DNA of 64,000 bases from an uncultured Oscillibacter sp. (GCF_910579365.1 NZ_CAJTUX010000005.1:13948-77947), one strand, 5' to 3'; shown: positions 42,255 through 50,550, counted from the first letter of the stretch. Made by a program: numbers and translations. The notes: a model not told the origin generated them from the letters alone.

Positions 42255-42800
42255 TTAAATTGCATTGGCTAAATCGGTCGCTTTTTTGCAGCCCTCGGTT
42301 TTGTCAATATCGCCAACATTTAATACGCCGGGAATTAAAACCTCGCCTATCATTTTCCATTTATTCAGTGCCGCCATACGTTCAATGGGAATACGAACGC
42401 CGTCCATAACAGACATATCATCTTCTTCACAACAGGTAATCAGCGCGCATTCCTTTCCTGCAATATCCTTGCCGCCGACAACCATTGAAAAGATACGGTC
42501 AATGACACCTTTAATCTGTGCCGGGATAGAATACCAGTAGACAGGCATAGTAAACACGATAACGTCCGCTTCAAGAATTGCCGGTGCAACTGTGTTGAAA
42601 TCATCATCAAATGTACAGGCTTTTTCAGTAGAAAAGCAAGTTTCACAAGCCCGGCAGCCGCCCACTTTTTTTAATGCAGCGTCAAACCGTGTGATTGTAT
42701 GCCCCTTTTCTTCGGCTGCCTTGATGAAAGCGTCCGCCATGGCAAAGCTATTCCCGTTTTTCCGTGGGCTGCCCGTTATTACAACCATTGTTTTACTCAT
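42255..42800 (-). CDS. Flavodoxin family / NADPH-dependent FMN reductase-like protein
   Basis: The 181-residue flavodoxin-fold protein has the FMN phosphate loop ITGSPRKNGNSFAMAD (8-23), a cysteine pair GGCRACETCFS near 46-56, and MPVYWYSIPAQIKGVIDR in the flavin-binding centre. It belongs to the iron-sulfur-flavoprotein-like NADPH:FMN reductases that reduce quinones or small electrophiles. The gene is distinctly AT-richer than the surroundings, a sign of transfer. A HxlR-type regulator is divergent to it. It was probably the first gene of an operon with the cyclophilin-like and decarboxylase-like remnants downstream. Confidence 0.88.
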   Translation of the reverse strand: MSKTMVVITGSPRKNGNSFAMADAFIKAAEEKGHTITRFDAALKKVGGCRACETCFSTEKACTFDDDFNTVAPAILEADVIVFTMPVYWYSIPAQIKGVIDRIFSMVVGGKDIAGKECALITCCEEDDMSVMDGVRIPIERMAALNKWKMIGEVLIPGVLNVGDIDKTEGCKKATDLANAI

Positions 42801-42882
42801 AAAAATCTGTACTCCTTATGCTGTGAAATTGACTTTATCTGTACTTGACATTATAATCATAGCAAGAATTAAATCAAAATCA

Positions 42883-42907
42883 AGTACGCACATATAAGTG
42901 CGATACT
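42883..42907. promoter_or_regulatory. Candidate HxlR operator between flavodoxin and regulator
   Basis: AGTACGCAC (42883-42891) and GTGCGATACT (42898-42907) form an inverted repeat with one inserted base in the divergent promoter region. A minus-strand TTGATT/TATGAT promoter for the flavodoxin gene lies just below it. Confidence 0.55.
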
Positions 42908-42946
42908 TACAGATAAGTTATATACTCACCTAAAGGAGAGTGTAAA

Positions 42947-43327
42947 ATAAGTGGACGCTGCATTGCAAATGAATGTCTTGAAACAACAGGTTTCAGCTAT
43001 ACATTGTCACTAGTCAATGGCAAATATAAAATGACTGTTTTATATACTTTAGCAGAGTTCGGAATTGTTCGCTTTAACGAAATGAAAAAATACATCAGTG
43101 GAATTTCATATAAGACTTTACGTTCCACTCTGAAAGAATTAGAAGCAGACCAATTAGTTCATAGAAAAGAATATCCTCAAATCCCTCCAAAAGTAGAGTA
43201 TAGTTTAACCGAATGTGGAAAATCTTTGATTCCCATTTTGGACGGAATGTGTGAATGGGGTGATAAAAACAGGACTAAACCAGCGCGCCCCTTGCTGCGG
43301 GGTGTTTCTGATTTAGTCCTATTTTAA
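42947..43327 (+). CDS. HxlR family regulator with no standard start codon
   Basis: The winged-helix protein reads CIANECLETTGFSYTLSLVN, GKYKMTVLYTLAEFGIVRFN, SYKTLRSTLKELEADQLVHR and PKVEYSLTECGKSLIPIL, a full HxlR domain. In frame, AAGGAG is followed by ATA (42947) where an ATG is expected. The first standard start in frame is TTG 43004, which would remove the first helix and its cysteines. Either ATA is used weakly, or a point mutation disabled the gene. The C-terminus ends in sequence shared with its terminator (RTKPARPLLRG). AT-rich codons match the flavodoxin gene. Confidence 0.7.
   Translation: MSGRCIANECLETTGFSYTLSLVNGKYKMTVLYTLAEFGIVRFNEMKKYISGISYKTLRSTLKELEADQLVHRKEYPQIPPKVEYSLTECGKSLIPILDGMCEWGDKNRTKPARPLLRGVSDLVLF
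43271..43325 (+). terminator. Terminator of the HxlR gene
   Basis: AGGACTAAA (43271-43279) and TTTAGTCCT (43312-43320) enclose a smaller CCCC/GGGG hairpin and are followed by ATTTTA. The stem overlaps the 3' end of the reading frame. Confidence 0.65.
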
Positions 43328-43334
43328 CAGGCCC

Positions 43335-43625
43335 ATCGTGGAAGCGCACCCCCTCCAGGCCAGCGGTCTCCACCAATGCCCGGAAATGGTTATTCACATA
43401 CTGCGTGAACAGGTTCCGGCCTTTGGCGTTGGTGAACACCAGCCTGTGGGGATTGTCCCACTCAGGACCAGCCCGGAGCTGCTTGTCAATCGTGATGGTG
43501 CCCCGCTCCATGTCCACGCTGTCCCAAGTGAGGCCCAGCAGCTCCGATATGCGCATACCCGTGAACAGCGCTGCGGTAATAATGTGTTCCAACTCAGTCC
43601 CCTTTGCGGCGGCTTGCGGCTCTTT
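43335..43625 (-). pseudogene. Tyrosine recombinase (Tn916-Int type) internal fragment
   Basis: The minus strand encodes AAAKGTELEHIITAALFTGM, RISELLGLTWDSVDMERGTI and VETAGLEGVRFHD, the central catalytic part of a Tn916/ICE integrase with the first catalytic arginine in GMRISELLG. It breaks off exactly before the expected LRHT box, so the HxxR and tyrosine are missing. Its N-terminal DNA-binding part is missing too. It runs into the HxlR terminator on one side and the ISAs1-like element on the other. Confidence 0.8.
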
Positions 43626-43644
43626 TCGCCATGATGTGCTCCCC

Positions 43645-44203
43645 GGGCAACCGCATTTGAAATTAGCGGAAAAGGATATCAGGAAGACGCTGCGGGTTCA
43701 AGGCAGCGGCAAAACGCTTTTTCTGGATACTGAGCCTGCGGCCCAAGTCAGTATTTTTGCAGAGAGCCAGAGCAGTTTTACGCAGAACATTCAGGTTGAA
43801 TAGAGCGAAATATCCTCCAGCAGGGCCGGATGATTTCCCTTCTGGCCAATCACATAATCCGCCTGACTCTCCCTGATTTTCCTGACAATTTCTTTCCGGC
43901 AGCTCATTGCGTCCGCCGTTATGATGCTGTTCTCTATATTCAAAGAATCCAAACGTTCCGGCGCTGCCGTGATCTCGTTGGACGTTTCATCCGTCACGAT
44001 CTCACCCGGTACCAGCTGGTTTACCGCCGCAAACGCACTGACTACATGATACGCTTTCTGGGTATTCCTTTTACTGCCGCGAATGGTCTTGCCGTCCACG
44101 GCGATTACAGAACCTTCTTTACGCTTGCATCCCAGCCAGGCATACAGGCATTCTGAATTCCTGTTTATCTCTCTTTTTTGCTAAATTTCAAATGCTGTTG
44201 CCC
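43645..44203 (-). mobile_element. Internally deleted ISAs1-family insertion sequence with terminal inverted repeats
   Basis: Ends: GGGCAACCGCATTTGAAATT at 43645 and, on the other strand from 44203, GGGCAACAGCATTTGAAATT, an imperfect inverted repeat of about 23 bases. Inside, on the minus strand, are ISAs1-type transposase pieces: YAWLGCKRKEGSVIAVDGKT, IRGSKRNTQKAYHVVSAFAA, ITADAMSCRKEIV and YVIGQKGNHPALLEDI (44165-43801). In another frame comes the C-terminus FNLNVLRKTALALCKNTDLG and IQKKRFAAAL with stop at 43663. The whole is about 560 bases versus over 1.2 kb for intact members, so the middle is deleted. No target duplication is obvious. Confidence 0.8.
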
Positions 44204-44366
44204 TGAAGCTCCATGCACCAGTTTTTTCACCGAACACGAAAGGAACTCCTCCCGGATTCTCTCCGGGCAAAAATTGCCGCAAACGGCGGCGGCGCACCCA
44301 CCCGCGCCTGCGGGCGAAGCGCTCTTCGCCCGTTCCCCGGCTTTTGCCGCGTTTCAGACAAAACAC

Positions 44367-44406
44367 AGGCCGGGTGGATATCGAAGATATCCACCCGGCC
44401 TTTCCG
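44367..44406. terminator. Strong hairpin terminator
   Basis: AGGCCGGGTGGATATC and its complement form a perfect 16-bp stem with loop GAA. TTT follows on the plus strand, and GTGTTTTG on the minus strand below the 31-codon frame. The 44204-44366 stretch is GC-rich with no gene I can support. Confidence 0.85.
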
Positions 44407-44431
44407 CGTATTTTGGGCGCTTGACCGGCGC

Positions 44432-44527
44432 TCAGGGAATCTGCCGGTACAGCATCGCCTGACGCATCATCTGAAACCAACGCTCCTCAGAGCGAGCACT
44501 GGGTTTGTGAAACATACGAATCAACAT
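44432..44527 (-). CDS. Possible 31-residue small protein
   Basis: The frame starts MLIRMFHKPSARSEERWFQM and ends with an arginine-rich helix-forming tail (about RQAMLYRQIP). AAGGAG lies 11 bases before the ATG. Further up the minus strand TTGCGT, 16 bases, TAAAAT resembles a promoter. The perfect 16-bp terminator lies just past the stop. This complete set of signals around a tiny frame is suggestive. I know no homologue, and the 11-base spacing is long. Confidence 0.4.
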   Translation of the reverse strand: MLIRMFHKPSARSEERWFQMMRQAMLYRQIP

Positions 44528-45206
44528 GATCTAACGCACTCCTTATCAAACTCACCGATGAAGTACCCTTATTTTAGCGCAAGCCGCCAAAAACGCAAGC
44601 TCCATTTTTTACGAATATGCCAAATTTATACCTATGATTTTATGCAATATGTCCAGTCTCCAAGTCTTGTTTTCCGCCGCCTGCGCCGCTCCTGCGGACG
44701 CCGCTCCGCAGCGGCTTGTCCGCACTGTGCGGGAGGAACCAGCGCCGGTGTCTCCGCGCCGCAGACGGCAGGGCCCCTTCGCCGCAGGAAAACACCGCAA
44801 AAAAGCAAGATGTAAAATGCACAATTTTTTCAGCTTTCGCCTGTGAAATATGGCGGAATTGCGTGTGAGTCCAATTTTTGACTTGCCGGAAAGGAAAATC
44901 TGTGGTAATGTTAAATAAATCAATACTGTGTGCTTAAGAGAATGAGAGTCTACAGTACACAAACGTTCCTTCTACATGGGTGTTTTGGGTGTGGAGGGAA
45001 ATACGTTGTGTAGCTGTTGGCTCTTGCTTTTTATCCCCGTCATTCTTTTGCAGAGGGAAGGCACACGCGCGGGCAAATTTACAGAGATTGGAGGATGATC
45101 TGGAGCAAATGGGAATCAGAAAGGGACGCGCCCCTTTCTCCGTCCCCCGAGGGGGACGGACCAGCGAAACACTCTGACGAACAAGGAAGAAGAGGTGACT
45201 CCGTAC
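44528..45206 (+). promoter_or_regulatory. Long noncoding upstream region of the ABC transporter operon
   Basis: No gene over these 679 bases apart from control signals of the small minus-strand frame. Features: a GC-rich patch at 44670-44790 with several short hairpins; a possible promoter TTGCCG (44883-44888), 17 bases, TAATGT (44906-44911); an imperfect inverted repeat, TACACAAACGT near 44956 and ACGTTGTGTAG near 45002; and a 9-bp hairpin, TCCGTCCCC with GGGGACGGA (45139-45160), in the leader just before the first gene. This suggests a regulated, structured 5' leader. Confidence 0.45.
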
Positions 45207-46052
45207 ATGTTCAAAATGCTGAATCCCCGGCGCTTTTACTACGCGGTAGGCAGAAAAAAATTCCTGGAATTCCTGCTGTTGGCGGCCTTCATTCTGTTCT
45301 TTTACGGGCCCATGCTCAACATGCTGATGCTGGCGTTCGCCAACGAGTACACCGCTCCGGCGGTCTTCCCCCAGGAGTGGGGCTTCAAGTGGTGGAAATA
45401 CGTGTTCTCCCAGAACAGCCTGGTTTCCTCCATCGTGCAGTCCTTCATTGTGGCCATCGTCACCACGGCGGTGTCCATGGTGCTGTGCATTCCCGCCGCC
45501 TACTCCATCGCACGGTTCAAATACCGGGGCAGAAAGGTCTTCATGCTGTCCTTCCTGCTGACCAACGCCTTCCCCAAGCTGGGCATCTACACCTCCATCG
45601 CCGTGCTGTTCTACCGCTACGGCCTGATGGGCACCTACGCGGGCGTGGTCATCATCCACATGATCAACTCCATGATGTTCATGGTCTGGCTGCCCGCCAG
45701 CGCCTTCCGCTCAGTCCACCGCCAGCAGGAGGAGGCCGCCCGGGACGTGGGCGCGGGCCCCATCCGCACGTTCTTTAAAATCACTCTGCCCATGGCCATG
45801 CCCGGCATCGCCGTGGCCACGCTGTACACCTTCCTGGGCTCCATGGAGGAGGCGCAGGGCACGCTGCTGGTGGGCCTCGCCAAGGTGCAGACTATGCCGG
45901 TGGCCATGTACGGCATCGTGCTGGATTCCTCGGCGGTGCAGATCGGCGCGGTGTTCGCCATCCTGCTGATTATCCCGTCCGCTTTGATGATCTTCCTCAT
46001 GCGGAAGTATATCGGACCCGAAGCCATTTCCGGCGGCTTCAAGATGAAATAA
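45207..46052 (+). CDS. ABC transporter permease (PotC/ThiP-like)
   Basis: I start at ATG 45207; the GTG at 45195 lies within the AGAGGTGA ribosome binding site. The 281-residue protein has six membrane helices and the EAA loop (EEAARDVGAGPIRTFFKITLP, about 180-200) that contacts the ATPase. It is one of two permeases of a binding-protein-dependent importer encoded up to 49200. Family: POPT-type (polyamine/phosphonate/iron-like) importers. Substrate unknown; the following glycerophosphodiesterase hints at a phosphodiester or polyol. Confidence 0.9.
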   Translation: MFKMLNPRRFYYAVGRKKFLEFLLLAAFILFFYGPMLNMLMLAFANEYTAPAVFPQEWGFKWWKYVFSQNSLVSSIVQSFIVAIVTTAVSMVLCIPAAYSIARFKYRGRKVFMLSFLLTNAFPKLGIYTSIAVLFYRYGLMGTYAGVVIIHMINSMMFMVWLPASAFRSVHRQQEEAARDVGAGPIRTFFKITLPMAMPGIAVATLYTFLGSMEEAQGTLLVGLAKVQTMPVAMYGIVLDSSAVQIGAVFAILLIIPSALMIFLMRKYIGPEAISGGFKMK

Positions 46053-46076
46053 TGTAGTTTGGAGGAGAAAACACTC

Positions 46077-47042
46077 ATGAGCGAGCGCAAAATCAAACTG
46101 CAAATCAAGGATATGACCAAAAAGTATGACAACGGAGACGGCGTTGAGCATATTAACCTTGATATTTACGAGGGCGAGATCGTCACCTTCCTGGGCCCGT
46201 CCGGCTGCGGCAAGACCACCATTCTGCGGACCATCGGCGGCTTTTTGGACGTGACCTCCGGCGATATCACTGTGGACGGGCAGTCCATCGTCAACCTGCC
46301 TCCGGAGAAGCGGCCCACAGCCATGGTATTCCAAAGCTACAACCTCTGGCCCCACATGACCATCTACGAGAACCTGGCCTTCGGTCTGAAGCTGCGTAAG
46401 GTCCCCAAGGCCGAGATCGACGCGGACGTGAAGAAGTACCTGGACCTGGTGTCCATGCCCGGCTGCGAGAAAAAGTACCCCGGCCAGCTCTCCGGCGGCC
46501 AGCAGCAGCGGATCGCCATTGCCCGTTCCCTGCTCCTCAAACCCTCCCTGCTGCTTCTGGACGAACCCTTCTCCGCCCTGGATGCCAAGATCCGCCAGCA
46601 GATGCGGGAGGAGCTGAAGAAGATTCAGCAGGACCTGGGCATCACCGTTATCTTCGTCACCCACGACCAGGAGGAGGCCATGTCCCTCTCCCACCGCATC
46701 GTGGTCATGAACAAGGGCAAGTTCGAGCAGACCGGCACCCCGGCGGAGATTTACGACAAGCCCGCCACGCTGCACGTGGCCTCCTTCATCGGCGAGATGA
46801 ACTTCCTGAAAAAAGACGGCAAGACCATCGCCGTCCGTCCTGAGGACCTGACGGTCACCGAGGGCGCCGGCGGCCAGTTCGACGCCACGGTCCGCACCAT
46901 CATGCTGCTGGGCCATTATGTGGTGATGACCGCCCAGCAAGGAGACGACATCATCAAATGCTACATCAACCGCGACCTCAGCGAGCGGCTGAAGGAAGGC
47001 GATCAGGTCAGCCTCACCGTGGGCAAGCACACCGTGTTTTGA
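46077..47042 (+). CDS. ABC transporter ATP-binding protein (PotA-like)
   Basis: ATG 46077 follows GGAGGAG; TTG 46059 is part of the ribosome binding site. The 321-residue ATPase has Walker A GPSGCGKTT (40-48), Q-loop MVFQSYNLWPHM, signature LSGGQQQRIA, Walker B LLLLDEP, an H-loop in FVTHDQEEA, and a C-terminal TOBE-type regulatory domain (about 245-321). It drives the importer with the flanking permeases and binding protein. The TOBE domain is typical of sugar/polyamine/phosphonate importers. Confidence 0.93.
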   Translation: MSERKIKLQIKDMTKKYDNGDGVEHINLDIYEGEIVTFLGPSGCGKTTILRTIGGFLDVTSGDITVDGQSIVNLPPEKRPTAMVFQSYNLWPHMTIYENLAFGLKLRKVPKAEIDADVKKYLDLVSMPGCEKKYPGQLSGGQQQRIAIARSLLLKPSLLLLDEPFSALDAKIRQQMREELKKIQQDLGITVIFVTHDQEEAMSLSHRIVVMNKGKFEQTGTPAEIYDKPATLHVASFIGEMNFLKKDGKTIAVRPEDLTVTEGAGGQFDATVRTIMLLGHYVVMTAQQGDDIIKCYINRDLSERLKEGDQVSLTVGKHTVF

Positions 47043-47134
47043 CAGCCCGTCTAAAAGCGCGCCCTCTAACCAAGAGGGGGAAATCCCCTTCTCACCCCAT
47101 ACTACAGGCACACATTTGAAAGGAGATTACTGTA

Positions 47135-48316
47135 ATGAAAAGAAGACTGTTTGCCATGCTCCTCTCCGCCGTGATGCTGGCGGCCTGCCTCACCGGATGC
47201 GGTGGCAACTCCGGCTCCTCCGGCGGCTCCGGGGACTCCGGCTCCGCTGGCGGAAAGAAAACTGTCAGCCTCTGGGCCACCGGCTCCGACAACGTCCGCG
47301 AGATTTTCGAGGCTCTTGTCAACGACTTCAACACCAACTCCGAGTATGCCGGGCAGTACGAGGTCACCCTCCAGTTCATGCTCTCCGGCACCGGCGCCCA
47401 GACCCTGGCCGACATGCTGACCGCCGCCTCCAAGGCCGGTCAGACCAACACAGACTATGACATCGTGGACCTCAGCGGCGACGACCTTTCCAAGGTGGTC
47501 TCCCTCATCGGCCAGGAGCAGTTCGTGAAGCTGGACAGCTCCAAGATTCCCAACGCCGCCACCGTAGCGGCCAAGAGCTCCATCGCCACGGATTACTGCC
47601 AGCCCTACCGCGGCACCACGGTCATCCTGGCCTATGACTCCGCCAAGGTCGCCACTCCGCCCGCCACCATGGATGAGCTGGTGGCGTGGATGAAGGCCAA
47701 TCCCGGCCGCTTTGCCTACAACACTCCCGGCACCGGCGGCGCCGGCGACTCCTTCGCCCGCAGCGCGGTGTACAACTTCCTGCCCGAGGAGGCCTTCACC
47801 TCCGACGACGAGAAGTGGGTCAGCGAGTGGGACGCCGGCTTTGACTTCCTGAAGGAAATCCATCCTTACATGTATTCCTCCGGCGGCTCCATCGTCTACC
47901 CCAACAAGAACCAGGGCACTCTGGACCTGCTGAACCAGGGCGAGATCGACATGTGCCCCAACTGGGCGGACATGGTTCTCTCCCAGCGTGCCTCCGGCGA
48001 GATCAAGGACACCATCAAGATCACCCAGATCGACCCCGCCCTCACCGGTTCCCTCCAGTCTCTGGTCATTCCCACCTTCGGCTCCAATGAGGACGGCGCT
48101 TACGCCTTCATGAACTACATGCTCTCTCCCGCCGCGCAGGAGCTGATGGTCCGCCAGATGGCCGCCATCCCCCTGATCGACGCCTCCAGCATGGACATGA
48201 CCGGCTATGAGGATCTCCAGGGCCTGGATGTGTCCAACTTCCGCCTCCAGTCCATCGGCGGCCTGTCCACCTCCTTCAACGAGCGCTGGGACAGCGAGAT
48301 CGCCACCATCGGCTGA
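47135..48316 (+). CDS. ABC transporter solute-binding lipoprotein
   Basis: The 393-residue protein has a lipoprotein signal peptide ending LAACLTGC (lipid-bearing Cys22), a Gly/Ser linker (about 23-41), and a periplasmic-binding-protein type 2 fold beginning KKTVSLWATGSDNV. The Ala-rich hinge (GTGAQTLADMLTAASKAG) and the aromatic NPGRFAYNTPGTGG loop resemble PotD/FbpA-like binders. It captures the solute outside the membrane. A small hairpin (47064-47080) before the gene may lift its level relative to the ATPase. Confidence 0.92.
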   Translation: MKRRLFAMLLSAVMLAACLTGCGGNSGSSGGSGDSGSAGGKKTVSLWATGSDNVREIFEALVNDFNTNSEYAGQYEVTLQFMLSGTGAQTLADMLTAASKAGQTNTDYDIVDLSGDDLSKVVSLIGQEQFVKLDSSKIPNAATVAAKSSIATDYCQPYRGTTVILAYDSAKVATPPATMDELVAWMKANPGRFAYNTPGTGGAGDSFARSAVYNFLPEEAFTSDDEKWVSEWDAGFDFLKEIHPYMYSSGGSIVYPNKNQGTLDLLNQGEIDMCPNWADMVLSQRASGEIKDTIKITQIDPALTGSLQSLVIPTFGSNEDGAYAFMNYMLSPAAQELMVRQMAAIPLIDASSMDMTGYEDLQGLDVSNFRLQSIGGLSTSFNERWDSEIATIG

Positions 48317-48354
48317 GTTCAGCCGGAAATTCATGGGAACGAAGGGGATTACCT

Positions 48355-49200
48355 ATGAGTAAAAACCTAAAGCGAAATCTGGTGGCTTACGGCCTGGTGA
48401 TGCCGGCGTTCCTCGTCGTCATGCTGACCGTGGCTTACCCGATTGTCCTGGCGGTGATTCAGAGCTTCCAGGACTCGAAAACCGGCGAGTTTACGCTGGA
48501 TAACTACACCTACTTTTTCACCGAGCCGGCCCAGCTGAGAAACATCCTGTACACCCTGTATGTGTGCTTGATGACGGTGGCCATCGCCATTGTGGTGGCC
48601 TATCTGCTGGCGCTGTATCTGCGCTTTGTCAAGTCCAAGATCGCCAGGACCATCGGCACGCTGTACCTGGTCCCGCGGTTTGTCCCCGCTATGTGCGCCG
48701 TGTACGCCATGATTACCATCATCCGTGACTCCGGCCTGATCAACCGGATCGGCCTGCTGTTCGGGAACGACCTCAAGCTGGGATTGATGTACCACGCCAA
48801 CGGCATGATTATGATGAACCTGTGGTTCAACATCCCGTTTGCGGCGCTGATGATCACCGCGGGCCTGGGCGCCATCCCGGACTCCATTATCGAGGGCGCC
48901 CGGGATGTGGGGGCCACCAAGTTCAAGGTCTTCACCTCCATGATCCTGCCTCTTTCCATCAAGGACGTGGTGGTCGCGGGCACCTTCGTGTTCATGTCCA
49001 ACGTGGGTTCCTTCACCACCCCCTATTTGATGGGCGGCAGCGCGCCGAAGATGCTGGGCATCGCCCTGTTCGATCAGTTCAACAAATATCTGGCCTACAA
49101 CCGCTCCGCGGCTTTGTCGGTCATCATGTTCCTGATCTGCTCGGTTTCTGCGGGTGTATATATCTACACCAACCTCAAGGAAAACGAGTGGGAAAAGTAA
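48355..49200 (+). CDS. ABC transporter permease (PotB-like)
   Basis: The 281-residue second permease has six hydrophobic helices and the EAA loop IEGARDVGATKFKVFTSMILP near 180-200. It starts MSKNLKRNLVAYGLVMPAFL. Gene order permease-ATPase-binding protein-permease is the full importer. Good ribosome binding (AACGAAGGGG) upstream. It is followed by a hairpin and the phosphodiesterase gene. Confidence 0.92.
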   Translation: MSKNLKRNLVAYGLVMPAFLVVMLTVAYPIVLAVIQSFQDSKTGEFTLDNYTYFFTEPAQLRNILYTLYVCLMTVAIAIVVAYLLALYLRFVKSKIARTIGTLYLVPRFVPAMCAVYAMITIIRDSGLINRIGLLFGNDLKLGLMYHANGMIMMNLWFNIPFAALMITAGLGAIPDSIIEGARDVGATKFKVFTSMILPLSIKDVVVAGTFVFMSNVGSFTTPYLMGGSAPKMLGIALFDQFNKYLAYNRSAALSVIMFLICSVSAGVYIYTNLKENEWEK

Positions 49201-49209
49201 GCAAAGCGC

Positions 49210-49239
49210 GACGGCGGAGAGGCGACCCTCTCCGCCGTC
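49210..49239. terminator. Intercistronic hairpin after the importer
   Basis: GACGGCGGAGAGG pairs with its complement (13 bp, loop CGAC), with little T tract. It more likely stabilises or partly terminates the transporter mRNA than ends it. Confidence 0.5.
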
Positions 49240-49270
49240 TTCCCGCGCCTGCGAGAAAGGAAGAACATCC

Positions 49271-49942
49271 ATGCAAACACACATCACCGCCCACACCGGG
49301 GCGGACGGACGGCCTGACAACAGCCTGGAATTCGTGTCTTACGCGCTGTCCTGCGGCGCGGACGCCCTGGAGGTGGACGTACGCCGGCAGGCCGGCGGCC
49401 GCCTGGCCATCGGTCACGACGAGGCCGGGGAAAACGCCCCGCTCCTGGCGGAGGTCTTCCGCATCGTAGCCGGACAGCCCCGGATCAAGATCAACTGCGA
49501 CCTCAAGGAGCCGGGGCTGGAGGAGCCGGTCTGCCTTCTGGCGGAGGAGGCAGGGCTTCTGCGCTCCGGCCGCCTGATTCTCTCCGGGACGGTAGACGCC
49601 TTCCGCCCCGTCCCCGGAGCGGAGGTCTATCTGAATCTGGAGGAGTATGTTCCGGACCTCTATTTAAATTACCGGGAGAAGCCAAACTTCGAGCTGGAGG
49701 CGGCGGACATCATCCGGGACGTCTGCGTCAAGGCGGGCATCCGCACCGTCAATGTCTATCAGGGGCTGGTCACCCGCCGCTTTCTTGAGACGCTGGCCGG
49801 AGCCGGCATCGGCCTTTCCGTCTGGACCGTCAACGAGACCTGGGAGCTGAAGTGGTTTTTAAAGGCGGGCGCGGCGAACATCACCACCCGCCGCCCCGCC
49901 CTGGCCCTGGAGCTGCGGGCAGGCCGGGAAGGAAGCGTCTGA
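49271..49942 (+). CDS. Glycerophosphodiester phosphodiesterase-like enzyme
   Basis: ATG 49271 has GAAAGGAAG upstream, giving 223 residues. The GDPD barrel is visible from AHTGADGRPDNSLEFVSYAL, then DALEVDVR, KINCDLKEPG and the C-terminal LSVWTVNE and AANITTRRPALAL. The usual HR pair at the start is HT here (AHTG), a variant I have seen in clostridial members. It would cleave a glycerophosphodiester to glycerol-3-phosphate and an alcohol, matching an importer for such compounds. Signal peptide is absent, so it acts inside the cell. Confidence 0.85.
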   Translation: MQTHITAHTGADGRPDNSLEFVSYALSCGADALEVDVRRQAGGRLAIGHDEAGENAPLLAEVFRIVAGQPRIKINCDLKEPGLEEPVCLLAEEAGLLRSGRLILSGTVDAFRPVPGAEVYLNLEEYVPDLYLNYREKPNFELEAADIIRDVCVKAGIRTVNVYQGLVTRRFLETLAGAGIGLSVWTVNETWELKWFLKAGAANITTRRPALALELRAGREGSV

Positions 49943-49944
49943 CC

Positions 49945-50550
49945 ATGCCGGACAGGAGCATTCCATTTTACAATCTCATTCTGCGCTGTGACGCCTGGCA
50001 GGGGGCGGCGTCTCTCCCGCCGGAGGGGTTCCGTCTCCGGCGCTTTCAGCCGGGGGACGAGGCGGCCTGGGCGGCTCTTGAGTATGAGATCGGGGACTTC
50101 CCCTCCCCGGAGGAGGCCCAGGCGTATTTTCTCCGCACCTATGGCGACCACCCCCAGGAGTTGGCCCGGCGCTGCGTGTTCGCGGTGGACAGCGGAGGCC
50201 GGACGGCGGGAACCTGCACCGCCTGGCGGGACCCCGGCAGAGATGGAGGGGAAATCGCCTCTCTCCACTGGCTGGCGGTCTCCCCCGGGGAACAGGGCCG
50301 GGGGCTGGGGAAGGCTTTGTTTCAAAGCGCCCTGTCCATTTTTCGGGGGTCAGGGGAATTCCCCGTCTACATCCACACCCAGCCCTGGAGCTGGAAAGCC
50401 CTGCTTTTGTATGTCCGGGAGGGCTTCCGCCTCCAGCGGACGGATACCTTCGGCGGCTATGAAAACCAATACCGCCAGGGCATGGCGGCTTTGGCGGCGG
50501 TCCTTCCGGGGGAACTGTACCAGGAGCTGGTCCGCTGTTCCCAGGCTTGA
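49945..50550 (+). CDS. GNAT family N-acetyltransferase
   Basis: The 201-residue protein starts at ATG 49945 two bases after the phosphodiesterase. The acetyl-CoA loop is in LHWLAVSPGEQGRGLGKAL (Q/RxxGxG/A type). YIHTQPWSWKALLLYVREGF is the usual C-terminal strand-helix. Acceptor unknown. Tight spacing implies one transcript with the importer and phosphodiesterase, so the substrate may be an amine released from that pathway. Confidence 0.85.
   Translation: MPDRSIPFYNLILRCDAWQGAASLPPEGFRLRRFQPGDEAAWAALEYEIGDFPSPEEAQAYFLRTYGDHPQELARRCVFAVDSGGRTAGTCTAWRDPGRDGGEIASLHWLAVSPGEQGRGLGKALFQSALSIFRGSGEFPVYIHTQPWSWKALLLYVREGFRLQRTDTFGGYENQYRQGMAALAAVLPGELYQELVRCSQA

Noticed and set aside
40962..44203. 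An intact integrative conjugative element
   Set aside because: Integrase and PrgI are truncated, no relaxase, VirB4 or VirD4 is present, and no attachment repeats were seen.
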